Below are positions 32,968 through 43,163 of a DNA stretch of 44,411 bases, in pieces (positions within the stretch are counted from its first letter, which is position 1; each line of letters opens with the position of its first letter). The notes under the pieces are model-generated. The model was not told where the DNA came from and made no database searches. It worked only from the letters and a program-made list of their open reading frames with translations. Origin of the DNA: Branchiostoma floridae (Eukaryota; Chordata; Leptocardii; Amphioxiformes; Branchiostomatidae); the NCBI RefSeq assembly GCF_000003815.2, contig NC_049985.1, forward strand, positions 19,516,521 to 19,560,931, given 5' to 3'. Position numbers and translations under genes: made by a program.

Positions 32968-33652
32968 CTGTAAGAAAAAAAAACAGAATACACGTGAATT
33001 ATATATTCATAATATATACAATCACCTCCTTGCCAAAGCAGACTTTGAGAATATGCTGTGATAATTCACTGCAATGGGATATTGATCCTACCAAACGCTG
33101 CTGAATTATTATACATCCAGGTATTTGTATGTAAAAATGGTGATGTGAGAGTTCGGTCGTTTGCACTTGTTTCTCACGGTGAAGCTTTGAAATTGTATTA
33201 AGATGATGGTGGATTCTCCTATTGGTTCAACTCCTATCGGCAGTTGAGCAAGCATGTAGGTTATATATTGCTTGAGTAACTGCTTTTTGGCAACGCTATG
33301 TAGCTTTTCTTGATGTTTTAGTAGCAAAGTATGTTGTTATACTTGTAACAACATTCCTTTCTTTTAAACACGCATCTCTTTGAACACTGAACTCCCATTT
33401 TACATCCCTTCCGAAAAGCGCAAATGCAGTCGACATTATATTCCAAAATTTCCATGAAAATCATTTCGCATTCCATGGAGCAAAGCATATCTATAAGTAT
33501 CTACACCGGCTACAGTTCTTGCATCAACATAAATCTTTGATCCTCACTGTCTCTTTGAACAGATGTAGTAATACATTAGATGAAAGGAAACGACTTACAT
33601 AGAAGAAACACAAGGTAACATTTCAGCAAACCGATTTAGGCGTGTACTCACT

Positions 33653-33903
33653 TTAACAGCGTGGCACGTCACAATACTCCCATCTAGTGCTGGGATCGGT
33701 GGTGTAGCACCAAACTCCGGATGCGATGGAGTCGCCGCCCTGACTCCTGCAGTAGTTCTTCAAGAGCCCAGCTTCCGGGTAGTTATCAAGTGTCTCGATG
33801 TGCTCATGAGGTGACTGACTGTCCCAGCGCTGACACGTCTTGCCTGATTCGGTGACACTGACTGTTCCTCTGTAGGATACTCCATCTCCTACCTGACATG
33901 GTT
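33653..33903 (-). CDS. Exon 12, copy B: kringle 3 and stop codon
   Basis: Begins AAG|AACC in phase 1 and carries all six cysteines (EPCQVG, KTCQRW, NYCRS, VWCYTT, EYCDV, RC). The stop TAA (33655-33653) comes directly after the sixth cysteine, where kringles 1 and 2 have AAC or GCC followed by a phase-1 donor. A GTGAGT donor is still present one base after the stop, so the transcript probably splices on into a 3' UTR exon. Like kringle 2, it lacks the NPD acidic residue. Confidence 0.92.
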
Positions 33904-36900
33904 CTTGTAGATGAAAAAAATGCGCATTCAACTTAGGAGCTTATGCATCATACATAAGTCAAATATAAGCTGCATGATCTCACATCGAGCGAGTTACATT
34001 TTACATCGTTCCACCCTGATTAAGGTCCTCATTTGAATAAATGACACCAAAATTACACAAGTAATGATTGTAGCAAAGAATAAAATCACAATCATTTAAT
34101 ACAGACGAAATCATTTTCTCGTCAATTAGATCTTTATTTAATTATCCTCTCGTTCTTATTTACACATGTTACATATTTGAGAGTCATCTCTTGAATGCAG
34201 AGGATTTCTAATTTCTTAAATCATTTATGATTGTTGGTGATTTACATATTCATCAAGCACTATGTAAATCATGAATTAAGTTATCTACATAACTAAGGGC
34301 ATGATGATACGTCAACCTTTTTTTGAGTTATTTTTCTTTCAAAGCCTGAACCAAAGTTAGCCCCAGCACTTCCAATATAACCGCTAGGATACCAAACCTT
34401 GTGGACTTACTCTTCCTTCATAGAGCTTTATCTATCACTTTAAAATCATGACCATATCATATTAAGAACACGAGATATAGGCTATACTGTCGTATTATAA
34501 AAAGCCGCTAAAGGGCCATGGCAACATCTGCAATGGTCCATCCGACCAAGATCTGAAAATCTAACATCAGCGATGGTGTCAAGTTTAAGCTTAACAAGAC
34601 TCAAGTAACACCCATACTGTTGTATTGATGTAAAAATTGGACCATTTTGGCAACAACAAAGCGGACAATTCAGGCCTTCGACATGTCGTATTAGGAAAGG
34701 CCAAGGGACTCGGTAAGTAGGTAAGGACCCAAACCGTTTAAGTTACTACCCATATAATGCATAGAAAGATGACACAGTTATCGTAATCGGACACATACAG
34801 AGACTTGCACCCGAAAAAAAAATACAATGTAACCTCTTGGCAAAGGTAAATGTTAACACCCACAACCTCTTGTGGTCATTGTCATATACCTAGTATGCAC
34901 AAGTTATTTCAATCCATCTTCATTGCCTTACGAAAATGTACTATTCCATATCAACCTTTTGCAGGAATTGACCTGTCCCGCAACATCATCCCACTCCAAA
35001 CTGGATTAATTTTGTAAAAGAATCCCCCCAATACAGGAATGGACTCTTACAGAACATCCCTATCTATGCAAAATAGACTGGTCTTATGTACACTATTTCC
35101 CATTTATACTGCTAAATCTACCCCTATGCCAAATTCCAGACCAGTTGGCTTTTATTTGACACAAGAAACAAAAATATACATTTTTGGTCAAAAATGGGAA
35201 AAGAATCCCAAATATAAACATTATGATATGCCGCACAAGTGTTAATGGGATCCTGTGGGCACATACTTTTCGCATCCTCAGACGAAATGTTATATGATTC
35301 GGTTTTCATACAATTGCATAGGAGCCAAAACTTTATATTCTTGGGATAAAAATGGCAAAAAATCCAAAATTTTAAAAATTTAATTTAATGTTTGGCCAAG
35401 GGGAAAAGTAATTACTGTGAGTACATGTTTTACATACCTTCATACTAAATTTAAGGTTATTTGGTCTTAATACAAGGCGAGAGGAGCCAAAAATATATGT
35501 GTAGTGAAATTGGCCAGAAATGAAAATAAAAACTTATTTTTAAGTGATTTATGCGATACGTGTTAATGGAAAATAAAACACGTGGGGTATTTGCTATATC
35601 TACCTATACGCTAGCTCATTTGGACCATAAATGAAAAACTTGAATCCTTTTGAAGATTTGTCATGAGAAGAAGGAGACGGTTGAGAGATGAAACAAGACA
35701 AAAGACATGTGTGTATGAATTGAAATATGAGAACTATCCGTCAAGCTCCTGCTTGAAATGTCATTTCCAAAGTTAACAACAATAAGGCCCAATAAATTTC
35801 TAATGACAAGTGATCCGAGGCCCAAACGTTCCCACTTACTCATTGCACCAAGAGCTACCAACCAATTAAAAAAAGACGACCATGTCACTTCCAGAAAACT
35901 AGATTTCAAACCCGGCAGCGATGTTGCAGTGACACAGGAAGGTCCTACAAAATCCAAAATTGAACTTGACCTTTGCTTTTAGGACACCCACCTACCAAAT
36001 ATCATAAAGATGCACAGGGCGCCTTAAGTTATGTTGTTTACATATTTTATACATACAAACACATATAAATTTTAAGTTCCGCTTCAGCGCTACAGAATAG
36101 AGTTACAATGCCAGTTGTTCAGAACCATTGTACCTGAGCATAATGTGACAAAATATTCAAATTGGGAGTGTACATGTGTGTGTAATCATTTTGCATTTAT
36201 CTGTACATCATTTGCAGGCACATGGTAAAGCATCTTTCTGTTTTTCAAATTTGTATCTGCACCTTTTACAGTTCTTGTCATTTACCGTTAACTAGCCATA
36301 TCTATAAACAGATGAATAGATTCAAAAGAAAGAAAACAAGTAGCTTGCAGAGAATTAAAAAAAAAACATTTTAGCTCACAAAAATAAGGCCTTACCGGCA
36401 CATGCTGGCACGTCACAATACTCCCATCTAGTGCTGGGATCGGTGGTGTAGCACCAAACTCCGAATGCGCTGGAGTCGCCACCCAGACTCCTGCAGTAGT
36501 TCTTCAACAGCAAGGATGACGGATATTCAGCAGGTGTCACGCCGTGCTCATGAGGTGTCTGACTGTCCCAGCGCTGACACGTCTTGCCTGATTCGGTGAC
36601 ACTGGCTGTTCCTTTGTAGGACACCCCATTTCCCCTCTGACATGTTTCTTCTATATAAATAAAAACAACAACGAATTTACAGTATAACGCATTTGAATAA
36701 AGAACATGCGTCACGTGATAACTCGAAAGTAGAGTCATATGACCTCATACCAAGTGACGTTTCATAAATGTTTCTCAATGAAACATTAGCTCCTATCTGC
36801 ATAAATAACATTGATTTATCATCTTCTTTTACCTAAGAATGAAATTAGAATGAATTTTATATATTATCATACCTTAGAAAGAAAGTCATATATTAGCAAA

Positions 36901-39900
36901 GAGGACTATTTTAAGGTTGCCTTCATAAGTTGGCTCTCATTCGCTTGGATTAAGTCGATATCTTTTTACTGAAAAATGAAGTAAGAATTAAATTCCAAGC
37001 ATTTACCACAGATGCAATCATAATCCTAGTAATTCTTCATATATTAATGCAAATTATCATATAGCCAGGCGCCGCGGACCAATCAGAGGCCCCGTTCCAC
37101 TTTGGTTATGACGCCGTAACACGTAGATCCCGGCCAGGCCGGTGTGTATCGGTCCTCTGATTGGTCAGAATGAATCGACACCGGCACCAGTGTCGATTCA
37201 TTCTGACCAATCGGAAAAAAAGCGATACACAAGAAAGTAAGGGATATGCAGGCATTGGCAAATCAAAAGAAGCGAAACATATGCCAGGGCAGAGGGAATA
37301 AGTACAGACTGCAAGGGGGGAAGGGTTCCGTCGGTTAATATTGATAGTGAGTTTTGTTGTTCTAAAAAGCCAAAGACTGCAATGTTTCGAATATTCTCTG
37401 AGGAAATTTTGTTTTCAAAATGCAATCTATAATCTCCTTACAAATGTATGAACCAAAGAACAAATGTGAATTTTCCGAAATTCGACAAAGGAATTAACAG
37501 GAATAGTACCAAGTGATCTATGCGTCATACAGGAGTTTGCAAGTTTGGGTAGGCTATATGGTAATAACGTTAATGACCCGCCTGTTCCTCGGTGTATATG
37601 GTGTTATAACGCCTGGTCCTTTGCTATAACCACCGAATGAAACCTCCGAGTGAGCGAAGCCTACCCAAACTTGCAAACTCCTGTATGACGCATAGATCCC
37701 TTTGTACTATACAGTGTGAATGCCGTTGTCGAATTTTTGAAAATTCACATTTGTTCTTTGGTACATACATTTGTAAGGAGATTACAGATTGCATTTTAAA
37801 ACCAAAATTTCCACAGGAAATATTCGAAACATTGCAATCTTTGGCTTTTTAGAACAACAAAACTCATTACCAATGTTAACAGAAGGAGCCATCCCCGTCT
37901 TGCAGTCTGCACTTATTTCCTCTGCTCTGGCATATGTTTCGCTCCTTCTGATTGGCCAATTCCTGCATATCCCTTACTTTCATGTGTGTATTGTCCATTT
38001 TGATTGGTCGAAATTAATTGACACCGGCACCGGTGTCGACTTGCATCGACACTGGTGCCGGTGTCGATGCAAATCGACAACGGTGCCGATTCATTCTGAC
38101 CAATTAGAAGGAGTGAACAGGAGTGAACACACCGGCCTGGCCGGAATCTATATGTAACTGCGTCATAACCAACGTGGAACGGGGCCTTAAGATTGGTCCG
38201 CGGCGCCTGGCTATATGATAATCCATAATAATGATCATAGTATGTCCAGAAAAAGAGATCTAAAAATGGAAGTTTCGTAGTCGCTTCCTTTTCTTTTTAC
38301 GCGCATCTACTCAAACACGGGACGCCAATATTACATCCCTATCGAAAAACGCAGATACAGTCGACATTCCCATCTGAAATGCCATATCAGGATTGACCAA
38401 GTGGGTATCCAAGTTACCAAATAATTGGAACAAGGGGTTTAACATGGACATCCCATGGACTAATAAAACAACTCTAACCAATACAAACCCACCGTACAAA
38501 TTCTTTCACATTCAGGGTGGTCAATCTTATCTATTTTCTTATGTATTTACACAGTTTACAGTCCTAGTCATTCAACATTCATCTTTGAAAATTAGCATTT
38601 TGAAATGTAGCAATAAATGTAGAAGAAAGAAGCGATTTACATAATAAAAAGGAACACTAGCTACCGTTTTAGCTTGCAGTTTAGGCCTTACCGTTACATT
38701 GTGGCACGTCACAATACTCCCATCTAGTGCCCTGGTGCGTGGTGTAGCACCAAACTCCGGGTACCGATTCGCCGTCCGGATTCCGGCAGTAGTTCTGCTC
38801 CAGTCCGGATGACGGGTAGTTAGCAGGTGTGTAGCTGTGTTCATGAGGTGACTGACTGGTCCAGCGCTGACACGGCTTGCCTGTTCCGGTGACACTGACT
38901 GTTCCTCGGTAGAAAGCCCCATTTCCGTCCTGGCATGATGTTTCTATATAGATGAAAAAGATTGTTTCTTACTGATCATCTGCATAAATCATATTGGTTT
39001 ATCAGTATTTTGAGGTAATACTCACTTACATGTGCATATTCAGACAATCAACCCATCAACCCAGGCTTATCGTGATCACAGACAAACACACAGCACAGAG
39101 ACAATATCAACAGCTGCATGAAACATTCATACATATAGTAAACTCCAAGCAGGTCTTATGATGGCATAAGATAGTATCATAAGCTGGGGAAGCCCCCACG
39201 GTCCAGGGATGATTAAAAAAAGGCCGGTCTAAGTAGGGATAAAGTTCGTGCGCGCGCGCCATGAGGATCGGTAATAGTCCTCAGTGCGCCGTATACATGA
39301 AATAAGTCTATGTATAGTCACGGATGTCCGGGTATTCAACCATCGGCACCAGCGTTTGATCGTTGAATGCCATTTCTTTCAAGCATATGGATCAAAACCT
39401 ATAATTGCAACTTTGTCCTCATATCTAGCCTTGGCTACATTACTTTATGACAATACAGCACACTTGAACCCGCAAGTAACTTTGGTAGCGCCGTTCTGTG
39501 TTCTATTCATCCAGGTTATCATCCAACATGGAGCAAACAATTTAGGGCACGCTATGTCAGATAGGGCCCCATGGAGTAAGATAAGTACTTGTCAGTCCCG
39601 ACGTCCAGTCGATGATGTATGTATGTACGGAGCCCACGCGCGACATGGGTCGTGGAAGTTTTCAAACGTTCAGTGAAAACGATCTATAAAATATACATAA
39701 ATAGAGACATACATACACACGCTACCCAAAATATAACCTTCTTGGCGAAGGTAACAAGAAGGGTATTTGCGAGTGGCATACAACAGGGTTAAATGACATA
39801 TAACATATCTATTGTTTTCTACAAGCCATTTTGCGCACTTTACTCAAATAACTAAAAGAAAGCTATGATCTTACCAATATACTTTTGCAGAGATGATCCC

Positions 39901-42900
39901 ACAGTAGCAAGCTCCCTTTCCATTTCTTCTGCCTTGGCTGGGATGTCACTTGTACGCCCCTTGATTCGCAGAGCCGTGATCCACACAGCATATCCACCTC
40001 CAATGAGCCCATAGATCTGCGCCGCTTTTTGATTCAGCTGTTTTATGAAGGTAGCATCGATTATTCATAGACGGTATTAGAATCATCGTCTATTTTATTT
40101 ATCATTCCATAGAACACAATGGTGAAACATGGAAAGCATTGAACTTCTTTAGTATGTAATTGGCTCACTATCGAATTCAACCAAAAGAAATGTTCAGAAC
40201 ATAACGTCACACTTTAAGTACCTTTTCGAAGCGGTTTTTGTCGTTGATGAGAGGTTCTTTATATATGTCAAACAGTGACTTTCCACCAAAGAGTCCTGAC
40301 TGCGGTTTCATCATCTCCAACAGATTGTACAAAACCTGCAAAAGGAAAACCAAATTAAGCAATAAAAGCTGACTAAAAGTGGAAGGGTAACATTTTCCAG
40401 AATATTTTCCTACCAGTAATTTGCAATTGTTTTTTTTTTGTAAATTTGCCTACCGCGAGGCTCACTCCTAAAGCGTCTCTAAGAAATGAAAATTTAGGTG
40501 ACATCCACATCCTAAAGAAAAAAAAATCAGTTCTAACTTCTAAGACACAATTGCATTAAGGAGTGAAAAAGCTTCTACGCGGGCTACAAAAGCACTTATG
40601 ATTCTTCAGTCTGCCATCGTCCCTTTGCGGTCATGAAAGGAACGGTATGAAAGAAGAAGAAGATGAAGAAGAAAGAGGACGACGGACACACCAATAAAAA
40701 CCATATATTTTCCCTATAGGCGAAATGTACCAAACTAATGTCGACAAGGCTTCAATTAAATGTCTGTGTGCCACTGGTAAATGTGAATTTACCATTCTGT
40801 TTAAGTGTTATGGTAAATCAGGTTCCAACCTTTCACCCAAATATGAACCGGATATGGCAAATTAAGATGCTTTTATGACAATACAGCACACTTGAAACAT
40901 GTTTACTGACCACTTTCTCGGGCATAAACCAATAGTTAAATCTAAAACAGTCTCAAAGTCAAGGTATTGCAGGGTAAGAATAGATGTATGTGTTTCTTCG
41001 AATCATTATATCTTGCTGTAGAGTAGTGCCTCTTTCGCTCACGTCGAAGGGAGACATGAGACAACAATATGACTTGAAGTGTATCACCGTAATTTTCTTT
41101 TGAATGATAATCACATTTATTTCCGAACCAACTTATCTATATAATTCCGATTAAAGTACTTTCCCTAGCTAAAGTACACACACACGATAAGGGGATAAGT
41201 TCCATGCAATTTTCTTTTAATGCAAGAACTATATATTACTTTCCCAAATAAAAATCATACCTGGTCACAAGGGATTTGTCGTGGATTTCAGGTTTTGTTC
41301 CAAATTTTCTGGGCGTTTACCTCAAATGATTTACACATCCCGACATTTGCAATGACTTCCAACACGTTTTGTATTTTGAAAAGTCTTAAAAGTGGCTACT
41401 TTAATCGAGAAAGTATGGTCATAATTGAATTTTCACATACCTGATCTACTCCATCCGAACCGTGACTGAGGACACTGTCTGCCCAATCTTGAATGTTGTG
41501 GCCGGGTAGCACGTACTGTCCATCTCTGATTTGCATTGCAGCATGTGTCTCCATAATGTTCCTCAGTCGTAGTTCGTCTCTTGCGTACAGGATGGCTTGC
41601 CGAAGGTACTCCTGTCCAAGCTGCAGATCGCTGACCATTTGTGTCAACTCGTCCACCTTCCTGTCCAGCTCCCGGATCTGATCTTGTATTTCGTTAAGCT
41701 GTGCAGTTNNNNNNNNNNNNNNNNNNNNNNNNNNNNNNNNNNNNNNNNNNNNNNNNNNNNNNNNNNNNNNNNNNNNNNNNNNNNNNNNNNNNNNNNNNNN
41801 NNNNNNNNAATGCGGTCGACAGTGAATCCGATTATGCTTGCCACAACGCCGAAAATGCCTGTAGCGAGGCCGAATATTTCGAGTCCCGTAAACCGCTGGA
41901 ACAAAACAATTAGAGGCTTAAAGTGCTTGTGGCAACAATAACACAGAAATGTAACATTCATTGATTTTATTTTGGCATTATCAGTATTATTTAAAGATAA
42001 CATACAAATACATAATTTACATATTCATATACATACATCTTCTTGGTTGCTAATAAGAACGTTACTCTCAGAAGCGGCGAAACCAATATCTTTCAAGTGT
42101 TTGTAATCAAGACTTTGATTGTGACATCATTAAAGGCATTGAAATCAATTAACTTTATTATTATTATTATTATTATTATGTTTTATAAGATTCAAAGGTC
42201 ACTGATGATACACCGAGCCTAATATTTCTTACAGACTTGAATGCTCCATAAATAGTAATCTTTATGCTTTACGTTAGCAGTAAACGTTGCATTTTCGTAT
42301 TGATTGGCGTAACAAGCCCTTGTTATCATTATTTTACTCTTGGTTTAATACATGGACCAACGAACAAGAATGCAAGTCTTTGATTGAATATCTAAAATAA
42401 CTGTAGGTAATCGATCACCTTTATTCTCTCATGCATCGCAACCGCTGATCCTGAAACACAACAGATTGGAAATAATTATTTTATCTGTTGTTCACTTATG
42501 GTTATTAAGTATTCAAAGTATCTACATAAGAATAATATAGAAAAGAATATAGAAACGTTTAATGTCGTCCAATATCGCTAAATTCACAAAGCAACAGTTT
42601 CGATTCTTCCAAATTGCAACTTTTAAATTGAATGTGAAATGAAACTACCTCCACACGATTGACCTTGTGTAATTACCACTGTTTCTAAACATAAAATTCC
42701 ATTAAGGTCATGGAGTTTCATGTTCATGCCTCGTCTTTGATAAGCTCTAAAAAGCATAAACACTACCTACTGAATAAGTTCAAATGCATTTGCCAGATAA
42801 AATCATGCAATGATTGTACCTGTAATGTCTCGTTTGTAGGAAGTAACATCACAGCTCCAGATACCATCGGAGTCACGGACAATCTCAGAACCAGGAAGAC

Positions 42901-43111
42901 AGTCAACATGATAGCAGAGACGGTCTGGCGCTTGACAGATGCAGTTGTCATGATCAGATGACCCCCACTGCTCTTCTTTCTATAAGGCAACAGAGTTGTT
43001 TTGGAAAGCAAGTTTGTAATCCACGAGTATTATGTTAAATACACATCCATAACAGCTGCTGTTATCAACTGCTATTACCTTCGTCAAAAGTTTATGTTTT
43101 GAGCTTGTGCT

Positions 43112-43163
<52 letters not shown>

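Noticed and set aside
32661-32993. 110-residue Cys-containing minus-strand ORF downstream of kringle 3
   Set aside because: In the phase set by the kringle exons this exon terminates at once; it is better explained as 3' UTR.
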